A stretch of DNA of 64,000 nt from Ruminococcus sp. YE71. GTDB taxonomy: Bacteria; Bacillota; Clostridia; Oscillospirales; Ruminococcaceae. The stretch lies in contig NZ_FPIR01000002.1 in NCBI RefSeq assembly GCF_900119155.1, positions 124,001-188,000 of the forward strand, in the 5' to 3' direction. The position numbers were made by a program, and so were the translations under genes. The notes beneath the pieces were generated by a model. That model did not search any database. It saw only the letters and a program-made list of their open reading frames with translations, and was not told the origin of the DNA. Within the stretch, counting starts at the first letter, position 1. Each line of letters begins with the position of its first letter. Shown here in pieces: positions 48,428 to 58,380 of this stretch.

Positions 48428-50365
48428 TTATTTTTTGGTCTGAGAATTTGAGAGGGGCTGTAGGAACGTCACCGCGGTCTCGGCAGGGATAGGCTTTGAG
48501 TACTTGTAGCCTTGCAGGTAGCCTGCCTTCATGCGCACGCAGTTGCGTTCGTCCTTATCGTTCTCGACGCCCTCGAAGAGCACGGCGTAGCCCAGCTTAT
48601 TGAACATCCCCGCGAAGGTGCTGACCATGTATTCCGAGGAGTAGTTCTTGCCCATCTCCACCAGCAGCGAGCGGTCGAACTTGATGATGTCGAAGGGGAG
48701 TTCCATTATCCTCTCGAAGTTCGAGTAGCCCGTACCGAAATCGTCCAGATAGAACTTGATGCCGAGGGACTGGAGTTCGAGTATCTTGCGCTTGATGAGG
48801 TTGAAATCCTGTTCGTTTCGGCTCTCGGTTATCTCCACGGCTATCTTCTCGAAGGGGATGCCGTTCATGGTGATTATCTCGCGCACCTCGTTGCAGAAGG
48901 TGTCGTATTTGAGGTCTATCGCCGAGAAGTTCACCGAAATGCGCTTGATGTCAAGACCCTGACTGTTGAAATACTTGATGATGCGGCAGGTCTTGTTCAG
49001 GATTATCAGGCTGAGGGTATGTATCTGACCGTTCTGTTCGGCGAGGGGGATGAACTTGTCGGGGAACACCAGCCCAAGGTCGTCGAGCCTGAGTCTCATG
49101 AGTGCTTCGGCGGTGTCGTAGGTGCCTGTGGTGAGGTTATAGACGGGCTGGAGGTAGAGCAGCACGCGGCTGTCGTTGAGGTCGTGGGTATTCACGATAT
49201 CGTCCAGCTGATTGATGATATACCTTGAGTCGAAGAACTTGTCGATGTCATCGTCGTTGACGTTGTTTACGGTGTTGAGGCTCATGGAGGCCTCCACGAA
49301 CTCGATGAGGAGGGGGTAGTCGTGGGGCCTGGTGATGCGCTCGTTCATTTCGCAGATGACTATCTTGTAGTCCATGTTGAACTTCTTGTGTTTCCTGCCG
49401 AAGTCGGAGAGCATCTTTTCCACCTGAAAGCGGTGGTCTTTGTGGTCGGAGACGGGTATTGTCATTATCAGGCGTTCGTGAGGGAAGCGGTAGAGAACGC
49501 CGCGGCGCATATTCTGGCGCAGAAAGTCGTAGAACTCAAGCTTCAGCTCCTTGGATTCCTTGATGAACTTGTCGAAGCCCACCATATAGCAGCTCATTAT
49601 CAGCACTTTGTGGTCTTTCGAGAGGTTCTCTTCGAGCTCCTGATAGAGGTAGCTTGAAGACACCGCGCCCGTGTCAACATCGTAGGGGTTGGAGTGGAAG
49701 ATGAAGAACAGACCGATTATCGGGAAAAAATATGCGGCTGTGGTGAAGGACTGCTGCCTGTGCAGACCCTGAGAGAACATCAGGAACCATGACAGCAGGT
49801 TCACGGCGAGCAGACCGTGGAATATTTGTTTCACGAGCCTGTCGCGGTAGCGTATGATAAGGAACAGCACCAGCACAAGGAACAGTCCGTACAGGGGGAT
49901 GAACAGGTTCACACCCGTTGCGACCTTGCCGTCCCTGCCCACCCTGAATCCGACGTTCAGGAAGGTCATCACCACATCCGACAGCGTGAAGCAGGCGAGC
50001 AGGGTGACCGTTGCGATGCGGTACAGCCGTATGGTCTTGTCGTTGAGCCACAGGGGTTCGCGCAGATAGCTGATATGCAGGTACATATAGGCTATCACCG
50101 ATATATTGTGCAGTTCGCGGGCGATGTAGATGGCTTTTGCGTAGCGAATGGTATCGCCCGAGGTTATGAGCATCTGCAAAGTTACGTTTGAGAGGGCGGT
50201 GACGACTATCGCCGCCAGCATACCCATCATGCGTTTGAAGTTATTGTCCTTGCGGACGTGGGTCTGCACAAGCAGTACAAGGATAACGAAGCAGAGCGCT
50301 ACGACCGTCAGATCGCTGACAGGGGTATAGTTCGTATGATTAAGGGACAATGATCTGAACAGCAT
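48428..50365 (-). CDS. membrane c-di-GMP phosphodiesterase (degenerate GGDEF, intact EAL)
   Basis: A 645-residue protein with about seven N-terminal helices (residues 20-230), which resemble a 7TM sensor. The GGDEF-like region (about 240-375) has RFPHERL in place of GGDEF, so cyclase activity is not expected. The EAL domain (about 395-640) has AEALMRL, SVNFSAIDL, VEITESRNE, YLDDFGTGYSNF, IIKFDRSLL, FEGVENDKD and QGYKYSKP, so the metal and substrate residues are present and c-di-GMP breakdown is likely. The start has AAAGGAAGTGAG upstream, behind a perfect promoter. It could oppose the cyclase at 20378. Confidence 0.93.
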   Translation of the reverse strand: MLFRSLSLNHTNYTPVSDLTVVALCFVILVLLVQTHVRKDNNFKRMMGMLAAIVVTALSNVTLQMLITSGDTIRYAKAIYIARELHNISVIAYMYLHISYLREPLWLNDKTIRLYRIATVTLLACFTLSDVVMTFLNVGFRVGRDGKVATGVNLFIPLYGLFLVLVLFLIIRYRDRLVKQIFHGLLAVNLLSWFLMFSQGLHRQQSFTTAAYFFPIIGLFFIFHSNPYDVDTGAVSSSYLYQELEENLSKDHKVLIMSCYMVGFDKFIKESKELKLEFYDFLRQNMRRGVLYRFPHERLIMTIPVSDHKDHRFQVEKMLSDFGRKHKKFNMDYKIVICEMNERITRPHDYPLLIEFVEASMSLNTVNNVNDDDIDKFFDSRYIINQLDDIVNTHDLNDSRVLLYLQPVYNLTTGTYDTAEALMRLRLDDLGLVFPDKFIPLAEQNGQIHTLSLIILNKTCRIIKYFNSQGLDIKRISVNFSAIDLKYDTFCNEVREIITMNGIPFEKIAVEITESRNEQDFNLIKRKILELQSLGIKFYLDDFGTGYSNFERIMELPFDIIKFDRSLLVEMGKNYSSEYMVSTFAGMFNKLGYAVLFEGVENDKDERNCVRMKAGYLQGYKYSKPIPAETAVTFLQPLSNSQTKK

Positions 50366-50424
50366 AGGCTCACTTCCTTTCTACATTTGAGTTTCATTAA
50401 CAAAAGCAAATATTCGTCACAAAC

Positions 50425-50453
50425 ATTATAACACCTAATAGTCGATTTGTCAA
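50425..50453 (-). promoter_or_regulatory. sigma-A promoter of the EAL gene
   Basis: Minus-strand TTGACA (50448-50453) and TATAAT (50425-50430), both perfect, are spaced by 17 nt. From 50454 to 50778 I see AT-rich sequence but no gene. Confidence 0.9.
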
Positions 50454-50778
50454 TAACTGTGCAATAATATGCTAAATATTTTGAGTAATTCGTCGGGTTG
50501 CACAAAAAAGCATGAGCGAAAAGGATTTAAAAACTTCATATTTTGACGGATGCGTTATTGTTTATGCAATATACCGCGTTTTTGCCGAAAACTGCATCGG
50601 GCATACCGATGAGGGAAAGTGAAAAAGTTCAGAAAAAATTTATATTCTGAGAGGGAAATGAGTTTTTTCGGGAGAGGGGGTCTGTTTGTAACCTATTTGT
50701 CATAATTAGAGAGACCTCTGTTTTTGAAATGTACAAAAAAACGGTCGTGACGACTACATTATCTGTCCGCGGACGCTA

Positions 50779-50807
50779 TTGACGAACACAAGATGTTGTG
50801 CTATAAT
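50779..50807 (+). promoter_or_regulatory. upstream sigma-A promoter of the dcw cluster
   Basis: TTGACG (50779-50784) and TATAAT (50802-50807) are spaced by 17 nt. It is about 310 nt upstream of mraZ, so a long leader would result; the 96-codon frame within it does not look like a protein. Confidence 0.65.
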
Positions 50808-50994
50808 AAATGTAACAGAAATGAACCGCAGTATAGTGTCCTCTGTAAGAAATTGGCAATAGTAATGAAAGTTACAAAACGGTTAAGGGCGATTCCCCAT
50901 CTTCCGATCGTCTGCGTGATGAAAATTTTCGGATTTTTGATATGTCCGTGCGCTCGGGCTTGTCTGCCGACAGAGGATTTGTCTGTTTTTGCTC

Positions 50995-51023
50995 TTGCAT
51001 TTTTCCATGATATGTTGTATAAT
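50995..51023 (+). promoter_or_regulatory. proximal sigma-A promoter of mraZ
   Basis: TTGCAT (50995-51000) and TATAAT (51018-51023) are spaced by 17 nt. GGTGGGG near 51032 may be part of a MraZ-binding repeat, but clear tandem TGGGN boxes are not seen. Confidence 0.75.
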
Positions 51024-51123
51024 GGATATGCAGGTGGGGAAAAGTGTGCAAAAGCGGTGAATTTTTGGCGGTTCCCACCCTGAAATGAGAAAATTCTCAC
51101 GAGAAAGGGCGGTGAACGTGAAA

Positions 51124-51552
51124 ATGGCAGGCAAAATGCTCAAAGGCAGCTACACCCAGTCGGTGGACGCTAAGGGCAGAATGGCTTTCCCCGCAAAGCT
51201 CAGAGAGCTGATGGGCGAGAGCTACGTCCTCACAAGAGGGGTCGGCGGCTGCATTTTCGTGTTCACTCCCGAGCTGTTCGACGCTAAGGCAGAAAAGCTC
51301 AGCGAGCAGCCCATGACCGCGACCATCACCGTTCAGCGGACGCTTATGGCGAACGCCGTGGACGTTGACGCGGACAAGCAGGGACGCATCCTCATCCCCC
51401 AGAGACTGAGGGAGATGGCGGGGATAGACAGCGAGGCTGTCGTGACGGGCGTTACCGACCACTGTGAGATATGGAACGCCGATAAATGGAACGAAAAGAA
51501 CAGTATTTCCGATGAGGAATATATGAAAGCACTGGAGGCGGCAGGCTTCTGA
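51124..51552 (+). CDS. mraZ: transcriptional regulator MraZ
   Basis: A 142-residue regulator of the division/cell-wall cluster, which binds its own promoter. Two MraZ halves are seen: GSYTQSVDAKGRMAFPAKLR near the start and VDVDKQGRILIPQRLREMAG in the second half, each with the DxxGR motif. The start is uncertain between GTG 51118, ATG 51124 and ATG 51136; the RBS-like AAAGGGCGGTGA lies at 51104-51115. It heads the cluster and overlaps rsmH by 1 nt. Confidence 0.92.
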   Translation: MAGKMLKGSYTQSVDAKGRMAFPAKLRELMGESYVLTRGVGGCIFVFTPELFDAKAEKLSEQPMTATITVQRTLMANAVDVDADKQGRILIPQRLREMAGIDSEAVVTGVTDHCEIWNADKWNEKNSISDEEYMKALEAAGF

Positions 51553-52499
51553 TGGATTTTAGTCATGTATCCGTGCTGCTGCACGAAACGGTAGATTCGC
51601 TCGGCGTGCGGCCCGACGGGATATACGTTGACGGTACGGCAGGCGGCGGAGGGCACAGCTTCGAGCTGGCTTCGCGTCTCGACCCCGAAAAGGGCAGGCT
51701 CATCGCCTTCGACCGCGACCCCGAAGCGGTGGCGGCGGCGACAGAGCGTCTGAAGGGACTGCCTGCGACGGTCGTACACTCGGAATTCTCGGGGATGGCT
51801 GACAAGCTGCACGAGCTGGGGATAGACCGCGTGGACGGGGTCATGCTCGACCTCGGCGTGTCGTCGCATCAGCTGGACGCGGCTGAGAGAGGGTTCTCAT
51901 TCCACAAGGACGCGCCCCTCGATATGAGGATGAGCGGCGAAGGGCTCTCGGCAAGAGATGTTGTGAACGAATGGAGCTATGAACAGCTCAGAACTATACT
52001 TTTTGATTACGGCGAGGAGAAATTCGCGCCGTCGATAGCAAAGGCGATAGTCGCGGCAAGGGAGACCAAGCCGATCGAGACGACCTTGCAGCTGGCTGAG
52101 ATAGTCAAGTCGGCAGTGCCGCAGAAGGTTAGGCGCGAGAAGAATCCGTGCAGAAAGACCTTTCAGGCGGTGAGGATAGCCGTCAATGACGAGCTGGGCG
52201 AGCTTGACCGCACACTGGATACGGCGTTCTCGCTGCTGAACGTCGGGGGACGGCTCGCGGTCATCACCTTCCACTCGCTGGAGGACAGGATGGTGAAGAA
52301 ACGCTTCGCAGGGCTGTGTACGGGCTGCACCTGTCCGCCCGATTTTCCGCAGTGCGTATGCGGAAAGAAGCCGCTGGGACAGCTTGTTTTCCGCAAGCCC
52401 GTCACCGCGTCGGAGGGCGAGCTTGAGGTCAACAGCCGAAGCAGGAGCGCGAAGCTCCGCACTATCGAACGTGTGAGAATGACACAGTACGACGAATAG
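51552..52499 (+). CDS. rsmH: 16S rRNA (cytosine-1402 N4)-methyltransferase
   Basis: A 315-residue methyltransferase for the decoding site of 16S rRNA. VDGTAGGGGHSFELASRL binds S-adenosylmethionine; LDLGVSSHQLDAAERGFSF and KTFQAVRIAVNDELGEL are family signatures. It overlaps mraZ by one base, the usual operon partner. Confidence 0.96.
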   Translation: MDFSHVSVLLHETVDSLGVRPDGIYVDGTAGGGGHSFELASRLDPEKGRLIAFDRDPEAVAAATERLKGLPATVVHSEFSGMADKLHELGIDRVDGVMLDLGVSSHQLDAAERGFSFHKDAPLDMRMSGEGLSARDVVNEWSYEQLRTILFDYGEEKFAPSIAKAIVAARETKPIETTLQLAEIVKSAVPQKVRREKNPCRKTFQAVRIAVNDELGELDRTLDTAFSLLNVGGRLAVITFHSLEDRMVKKRFAGLCTGCTCPPDFPQCVCGKKPLGQLVFRKPVTASEGELEVNSRSRSAKLRTIERVRMTQYDE

Positions 52500-52545
52500 G
52501 ATATAAACGGTATCTATTATCTGAATCAAGCGGGGGTGAGCTTCT

Positions 52546-53028
52546 ATGGCAGTAAATGTGAATCTTGCATACGATCTTGAGAAATATGAACAGTTCAACG
52601 AGCAGGAAGACGAATATGCAGCACGTATACGCAGCAAAAGAAGCGCGAACAAGCGCAGAAGGAACGCTGCCAATGTGAAGATCATACTCGGGGCGATGAT
52701 AGTGCTTGCACTTCTTTCGGGTATTCTGTACGGAAAGGCAGAGCTTTCGAGGCTCTACGCCGAGAATACGAACCTTGAGAATGAACTCGCGGTGCTCAAC
52801 AACGAGAACCTCAGTTTGCAGAGCGAGCTCGCACAGCAGACGGGGCTTACGAAGGTCGAGGAGTACGCCGAGAAAAACCTCGGTCTGCAAAAGCTCGACA
52901 AATCACAGATAGAATACGTAGAGATACAGGAAAAGACCACTGCGGAGAGGGTACAGCCCGAGGATACCAACATCTTCATCAGGCTGTCCGAATGGTGGGA
53001 AGAGACCCTGGAATATCTGGGGCTCTGA
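52546..53028 (+). CDS. ftsL: FtsL-like cell division protein
   Basis: A 160-residue bitopic protein. A basic N-terminus (RSKRSANKRRRNAANVK) precedes one helix (about 45-62: IILGAMIVLALLSGILYGKA) and a leucine-zipper coiled coil (YAENTNLENELAVLNNENLS), the FtsL/DivIC pattern. Position between rsmH and the transpeptidase is canonical. Sequence conservation of FtsL is low, so the call rests on topology and order. Confidence 0.85.
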   Translation: MAVNVNLAYDLEKYEQFNEQEDEYAARIRSKRSANKRRRNAANVKIILGAMIVLALLSGILYGKAELSRLYAENTNLENELAVLNNENLSLQSELAQQTGLTKVEEYAEKNLGLQKLDKSQIEYVEIQEKTTAERVQPEDTNIFIRLSEWWEETLEYLGL

Positions 53029-53150
53029 TGAATAGAATATTAGAGAGGCAAGCTCTCTGACGGGGAAGTTAAGAACATTTGAAAATGTGCTTAGCTTTCT
53101 TGTTCTACATGGATAATTATTTTTGGGATGAAACGAAAGGGTTTTTGACG

Positions 53151-55475
53151 ATGATTGACCGCCCTACGGAACGAATGCGCCGCAGAGTGCTCGTATGGCT
53201 GACACTCATACTTGCGGTGATAGTGGTATATACTATATGGTGTATATTCAAGGTGTCGATAAAGCAGAGCAAGACCTGGCAGTCGCTGGCGAATTCGCAG
53301 CAGCTGACAAGCACTACAGTCTCGGCTTCGAGAGGCACGATCTATGACTCCAACGGTCAGGTGCTGGCACAGAGCGCCACCGTTTACACGGTGTACTCCG
53401 ACAACTATATGCTGTGGGAGTATATCAACAAGAAGGATGACCGCCTTAAAGAGATACAGGCGGCTATCGCAAAGGAGACCGACAAGGATAAGCTCGATGA
53501 GCTTACCGAACAGCTGAAAACTACGAAGGACTCAAACGGCACTTACAATGCGGCTCTCGATTTCTTTGCGGAAAAGCTCGGTATCGAGAGGGGAGAGCTG
53601 GCAGGAAAGCTCTCGGATAAGTCCATGCGCTACGTCGTGCTGAAAAAAGAGGTCGAGAAGACCGACGCCGACGAGATAGAGAAGTTCCTCTCGGAGCAGG
53701 AGCTGGACGGTATCCGCTGCGACCCCGACACCAAGCGCTTCTATCCGCAGAATTCGCTGGCGGCAAACGTTATCGGCTACACCAACTACGCGGGCGAGGG
53801 AACCTACGGTCTCGAAGCCTACTACGAGGAATACCTCGCGGGCGTTGACGGAAGGATAGTCACCGCTGCCGACAAGTACGGTACGGAGATACCTTATAAG
53901 TACAAGCAGAGCTACGACGCTCAGGACGGCGACTCGCTGCACACAAATATCGACGTAAATATCCAGTACTATTTAAAAAGGGCGCTGGAAGATGCTGTAG
54001 CTCAGCACTCGCCCCTCAACCGCGCCTGCGGTATCATCATGAACCCGAAAACGGGTCAGGTCTACGCTATGGAGACCTGCTACAGCTACGACCCGAACAA
54101 ACCTGCCGAGATATCCGACGCGCAGATGGCGGCAAAGCTCGCGATGCTGCCCGAGGATTCGCAGGATTATACCGACTTGCAGATGTCGGCATGGGCTACA
54201 CAGTGGAGCAACAAGGCTATCTCGGAGCTGTACTTCCCGGGTTCGGTATTCAAGGTCATCACGGGTTCGGCGGCGCTGGAAGAGAACGCCATCACCCTTA
54301 ACGATACCTTCTTCTGCGGCACGCAGATAAAGGTGCTGGACACCACCTACCACTGCTGGTCGGACAGCGACCACGGCGGTCAGACTCTTCAGGAAGCGAT
54401 GACCAACTCCTGCAACCCTGCGTTCATCCAGATAGGTCAGCGCCTCGGCATCGACAAGTTCTATCAGTATCTCAAGGCTTACGGCTTTACCGATACCACG
54501 GGCATCGACCTGCCGGGTGAGGCTTACGGTCTGACACGCGCCTACGACAACATGACCATCGTCGATCTTGCGTCGGAGAGCTTCGGTCAGACCAACAAGA
54601 TCACGCCCATACAGATGATAACCGCTTACTCGGCGGTAATAAACGGCGGCTATCTCGTGACACCGCAGATAGTTGACCGAATCATCGACTGCAACGGCAA
54701 CATCGTAAAGGATTTCGAGCCTGACATCAAGCGTCAGGTCATCTCGGAAGACACGAGCGCCGCTATGAGAGAGATACTCGAAAACGTCTGCATCACCAAT
54801 CAGGGCTCGAACTGCTACATCCAGGGCTACCGCATCGGCGGCAAGTCGGGTACTTCCCAGAAGCTGGATATAGACCTTACGGGTAAGAAGGACTATGTTG
54901 CATCCTACTGCGCGTTCGCCCCTGCCGACGACCCTCAGGTCATCATGCTCGTTATGGTGGATGACCCTCAGGGCGACGAGTTCTACGGAAGCCAGGTGGC
55001 TGCGCCTGTCTGCACTCAGGTGCTTTCAAACGTGCTGCCCTACCTCGGATTCATACCCGAATACACCGACGAAGAGCTTGCCGAGCTGGATGTGAGCGTT
55101 CCGAACGTGGAATACCGTCCGATAGACGAGGCAAAAATGACTATTGAAGCACTCGGTCTAAATGTGACCGTTGTGGGCAGCGGAGACACCGTTCTGCGTC
55201 AGAGCCCTGCGGGTGCTTCGGTACAGAGGGGCGGAACCGTGGTGCTCTACACCGACACCACCACCCCCGAACAGATGGTGACCGTTCCCGATGTGAGCGG
55301 ACTTTCAAAGGAATATGCGCGTCAGCTGCTGCACAGCGTCGGACTCAATATGACCACCGACGGCTCGGCGGAAGAGAATATGAGTGCCGTCGCAAGCGAG
55401 ATGACGGGAATGACCGTGCCTGTGGGTACGGCGATACCTGTCAGCTTCCAGCAGTACGTTGTTAATTCTCAGTAA
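53151..55475 (+). CDS. class B penicillin-binding protein with PASTA domains (FtsI/SpoVD-like)
   Basis: A 774-residue transpeptidase that cross-links peptidoglycan. One N-terminal helix (VLVWLTLILAVIVVYTIWC) is followed by the dimerisation domain, and the catalytic motifs are SVFK (active Ser, in LYFPGSVFKVITG), SCN (in TNSCNPAF) and KSGT (in GGKSGTSQKL). Two PASTA domains near the C-terminus (SVPNVEYRPIDEAKMTIEAL; VTVPDVSGLSKEYARQLLH) place it with SpoVD/FtsI of Firmicutes. ATG 53151 has AAAGGG upstream; starts further upstream lie in the ribosome-site region. Septal synthesis is the expected role. Confidence 0.93.
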   Translation: MIDRPTERMRRRVLVWLTLILAVIVVYTIWCIFKVSIKQSKTWQSLANSQQLTSTTVSASRGTIYDSNGQVLAQSATVYTVYSDNYMLWEYINKKDDRLKEIQAAIAKETDKDKLDELTEQLKTTKDSNGTYNAALDFFAEKLGIERGELAGKLSDKSMRYVVLKKEVEKTDADEIEKFLSEQELDGIRCDPDTKRFYPQNSLAANVIGYTNYAGEGTYGLEAYYEEYLAGVDGRIVTAADKYGTEIPYKYKQSYDAQDGDSLHTNIDVNIQYYLKRALEDAVAQHSPLNRACGIIMNPKTGQVYAMETCYSYDPNKPAEISDAQMAAKLAMLPEDSQDYTDLQMSAWATQWSNKAISELYFPGSVFKVITGSAALEENAITLNDTFFCGTQIKVLDTTYHCWSDSDHGGQTLQEAMTNSCNPAFIQIGQRLGIDKFYQYLKAYGFTDTTGIDLPGEAYGLTRAYDNMTIVDLASESFGQTNKITPIQMITAYSAVINGGYLVTPQIVDRIIDCNGNIVKDFEPDIKRQVISEDTSAAMREILENVCITNQGSNCYIQGYRIGGKSGTSQKLDIDLTGKKDYVASYCAFAPADDPQVIMLVMVDDPQGDEFYGSQVAAPVCTQVLSNVLPYLGFIPEYTDEELAELDVSVPNVEYRPIDEAKMTIEALGLNVTVVGSGDTVLRQSPAGASVQRGGTVVLYTDTTTPEQMVTVPDVSGLSKEYARQLLHSVGLNMTTDGSAEENMSAVASEMTGMTVPVGTAIPVSFQQYVVNSQ

Positions 55476-55494
55476 GGAAGGAAATGTTAGAATA

Positions 55495-56946
55495 ATGAAG
55501 CTGTCACAACTGATAGACGGCATGGGTCTCGAATCGGGATCGCTTGCCGATGTTGAAGTCACGGGAGTGACCTCGGATACAAGAAAAGAAATGCCGCAGG
55601 GCTTTGCGTTCGTCTGCATTAAGGGCGGTACCTTTGACGGACACAGCGCGGCGGAGGACATGATAAAGAAGGGCGCGGCAGTTGTTTTCTGCGAGCGCGA
55701 CCTGGGACTTGACTGTCAGGTCATCGTCCCCGATACAAGGGCGTTTTTCCCCTGTCTGTGCGCGGCGTGGTTCGGACATCCCGAGCGTGAGCTGACTATG
55801 ATAGGCGTTACGGGCACAAACGGAAAGACCACCATCACCACCGTTCTGAAAAAATCGCTGATGGCTCTCGGTCACAAGTCGGGACTTATCGGCACCTGTC
55901 AGAACGAGATAGGCGACGAGATAATACCCACCTGCCGTACTACTCCCGAACCCTACGACCTTTTCGAGCTGCTGCGCGAGATGGCTGACAAGGGCTGCGA
56001 GTACGTTATCATGGAGGTCTCCTCACAGGGCCTTGAACAGAAGAGAACGGGTCCCTGCCACTACAAGCTGGGCGTGTTCACGAACCTTACGCAGGATCAC
56101 CTGGACGTTCACGGCACGATGGAGAACTACTATCAGGCGAAAAAACTGCTGTTCTCGATATGCGATACCGCAGTTATAAACCTCGACGACGAGTACGGTC
56201 AGAGATACCTTAAAGAGATAAGCATCCCTTCAAAGACATTCTCGGCTGCCGAACCTGCCGACCACTATGCGGAAGCTGTTACCCTCGGTGCGGCTGGAGT
56301 CAAGTTCGTTTACTGCTGCGGCGGCGAGAAGCACAACGTCAACTTCGCGATGCCGGGTATCTTCAACGTTTCAAACGCGCTTGCGGTGCTTGCCTGTCTG
56401 AAAGAACTTGGCTTCTCCGCTGCCGATGCGGTGAAGGAGATAAACTCGATGACGGGTGTCCGCGGCAGAGCGGAGGTAGTGCCTACGGGCAGAGATTTCA
56501 CCATCATCTGCGACTACGCTCACACTCCCGACGCTGTTGCGAATGTTTTGCAGGCTATCCGTCACGGTGCGGATGGCAAGGTCAAGTGTCTCGTGGGCTG
56601 CGGCGGCAACCGTGACGCGAAGAAGCGTCCGCTGATGGCGCAGGCGGCTGCGGAGAACTCGGACTTCATGATAATCACCAGCGACAACCCGAGAAATGAA
56701 GACCCCGATTCGATAATCGACCAGATGATAGCAGGGCTCGATGGCTGCGATACGCCGTATATCCGCATCACCGACAGGCGTGAGGCGATATTCTGGGCGG
56801 TGAAGAATGCCGAGCCGAAGGATGTTATCGTGCTTGCGGGCAAGGGTCATGAGGATTATCAGATCCTTGCGGGCGGCGTGAAGATACATTTTGACGAAAG
56901 GGAAGTAGTTGCAGAGGCGCTGGCTGAGCTTTATAACGACAGATAA
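55495..56946 (+). CDS. murE: UDP-MurNAc-tripeptide synthetase (meso-DAP type)
   Basis: A 483-residue ligase that adds the third amino acid to the peptidoglycan precursor. ATP loop GVTGTNGKTTITTVLK, the substrate region CRTTPEPYDLFELLREM, VFTNLTQDHLDVHGTMENYY, and the DNPR motif (ITSDNPRNEDPDSIIDQM), which marks enzymes that use meso-diaminopimelate rather than lysine. ATG 55495 follows an AAGGAAGG site. The gene is 19 nt after the PBP stop. Confidence 0.95.
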   Translation: MKLSQLIDGMGLESGSLADVEVTGVTSDTRKEMPQGFAFVCIKGGTFDGHSAAEDMIKKGAAVVFCERDLGLDCQVIVPDTRAFFPCLCAAWFGHPERELTMIGVTGTNGKTTITTVLKKSLMALGHKSGLIGTCQNEIGDEIIPTCRTTPEPYDLFELLREMADKGCEYVIMEVSSQGLEQKRTGPCHYKLGVFTNLTQDHLDVHGTMENYYQAKKLLFSICDTAVINLDDEYGQRYLKEISIPSKTFSAAEPADHYAEAVTLGAAGVKFVYCCGGEKHNVNFAMPGIFNVSNALAVLACLKELGFSAADAVKEINSMTGVRGRAEVVPTGRDFTIICDYAHTPDAVANVLQAIRHGADGKVKCLVGCGGNRDAKKRPLMAQAAAENSDFMIITSDNPRNEDPDSIIDQMIAGLDGCDTPYIRITDRREAIFWAVKNAEPKDVIVLAGKGHEDYQILAGGVKIHFDEREVVAEALAELYNDR

Positions 56947-57015
56947 CAACAGACATGGCGGCGCTCGGCGCTGACATTCAGAAAAATAAACGAAGAAACC
57001 AAAGGAGTGTCGGAA

Positions 57016-58380
57016 ATGGAAAAAATGAAATTGTCGGAGATAGTTCAGGCAGTCGGGGGCAGCTTCGGCTATCCTGCGGATGTCGAGATAAGCTCTGTCT
57101 CTACCGACACAAGAACGATAGAGCCGAACTCGGTGTTCATCGCCATCAAGGGCGAGAACTTCGACGGACATGACTACGGCGCGAAGGCCTGCGAGCTGGG
57201 CGCGGAGGCGGTCATCGCAGAACGCCCGATAAAGGACGCAAAGTGCATCGTTGTGGATTCCACCGCAAGGGCGCTTTTGCAGCTTGCGAACTACTACAGG
57301 AAAAAGTTCGATATACCGCTCATAGGTATCACGGGCAGCGTCGGAAAGACCACCACAAAGGACATGATATCCCTCGTGGTCTCGAAGACATTCAAGACCG
57401 TCAAGACCGAGGGCAACCACAACAACGAGATAGGTATGCCGAAAACACTGTTCGGCATCGACAGCACGACGGGTGCGGCGGTCATCGAGATGGGAATGAA
57501 CCACTTCGGCGAGATGTCGAGACTGTCCATGTGCTGTGAGCCGACTATCGCGGTCATCACCAATATCGGTCACTCGCATATCGAGAATCTGGGTTCGCAG
57601 GAGGGCATCCTCAAGGCGAAGATGGAGATACTCGACGGCGCGGACTACATGGCTCCGCTGATACTCTCGATGGACGACAAGCTGCTCTCGCAGATAGAGC
57701 CGAGGCACGGCAGACAGCTCATGTTCTTCTCGGTGAAGAAAAAGACTGCGGATGTTTACGCTTCGGAGATAGTTCCCGATGAGTCTGGCATCTCGTTCAA
57801 GATAAACTACAAGGGCGGCAGTATCGCCGCAAGACTTAACGTGCTGGGCGAGCACAATATTAAGAACGCTCTCGCGGCGTTCTGCGTGGGTCAGACGCTG
57901 GGCATCGAGCCCGATCTGATGGCAGAAGCTATCGCGGAGTTCGAGCCGCAGGGCATCAGACAGAGCCTGCGCGAGGTCAGGGACATGACCTTCATCGTGG
58001 ACTGCTACAACGCCGCACCCGATTCGGTGAAGGCGGCGCTTTCGGCACTGGGACAGATAAGCGTTCCCGAGGGCGGCAGACGCGTGGCGGTGCTGTCGGA
58101 TATGCTGGAGCTTGGCAAGCACGCAAGGAGCCTGCACAGACTGACGGGCGAATACGTGGGCAGCTCGAAGGCAGATCTGCTCTACTGCTGCGGAAACGAT
58201 TCGAGATACTATGTTGACGGCGCGGTCAAAAAGGGCATGAGCGCCGACTGCTGCCATTTCTTCGAGAGCAAGCAGGACATGATAGACGCGCTGAAAGAGG
58301 AACTGCACGCAGGCGATGTGGTGCTGTTCAAGGGCAGCCGAGGCATGAAGCTCGAAGAAGCGGTAGATGCTCTTTCTTAA
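57016..58380 (+). CDS. murF: UDP-MurNAc-pentapeptide synthetase (D-Ala-D-Ala adding)
   Basis: A 454-residue ligase adding D-Ala-D-Ala. ATP loop GITGSVGKTTTKDMISL, NEIGMPKTLFGI and EMGMNHFGEMSRLS are typical. AAAGGAG precedes ATG 57016 by 8 nt, chosen over GTG 57007. The region 56947-57015 shows no separate gene. It overlaps the next gene by 14 nt. Confidence 0.95.
   Translation: MEKMKLSEIVQAVGGSFGYPADVEISSVSTDTRTIEPNSVFIAIKGENFDGHDYGAKACELGAEAVIAERPIKDAKCIVVDSTARALLQLANYYRKKFDIPLIGITGSVGKTTTKDMISLVVSKTFKTVKTEGNHNNEIGMPKTLFGIDSTTGAAVIEMGMNHFGEMSRLSMCCEPTIAVITNIGHSHIENLGSQEGILKAKMEILDGADYMAPLILSMDDKLLSQIEPRHGRQLMFFSVKKKTADVYASEIVPDESGISFKINYKGGSIAARLNVLGEHNIKNALAAFCVGQTLGIEPDLMAEAIAEFEPQGIRQSLREVRDMTFIVDCYNAAPDSVKAALSALGQISVPEGGRRVAVLSDMLELGKHARSLHRLTGEYVGSSKADLLYCCGNDSRYYVDGAVKKGMSADCCHFFESKQDMIDALKEELHAGDVVLFKGSRGMKLEEAVDALS

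Noticed and set aside
50793-51083. 96-codon frame before mraZ
   Set aside because: Starts at the -10 element of a promoter, has no ribosome site and an unprotein-like composition.
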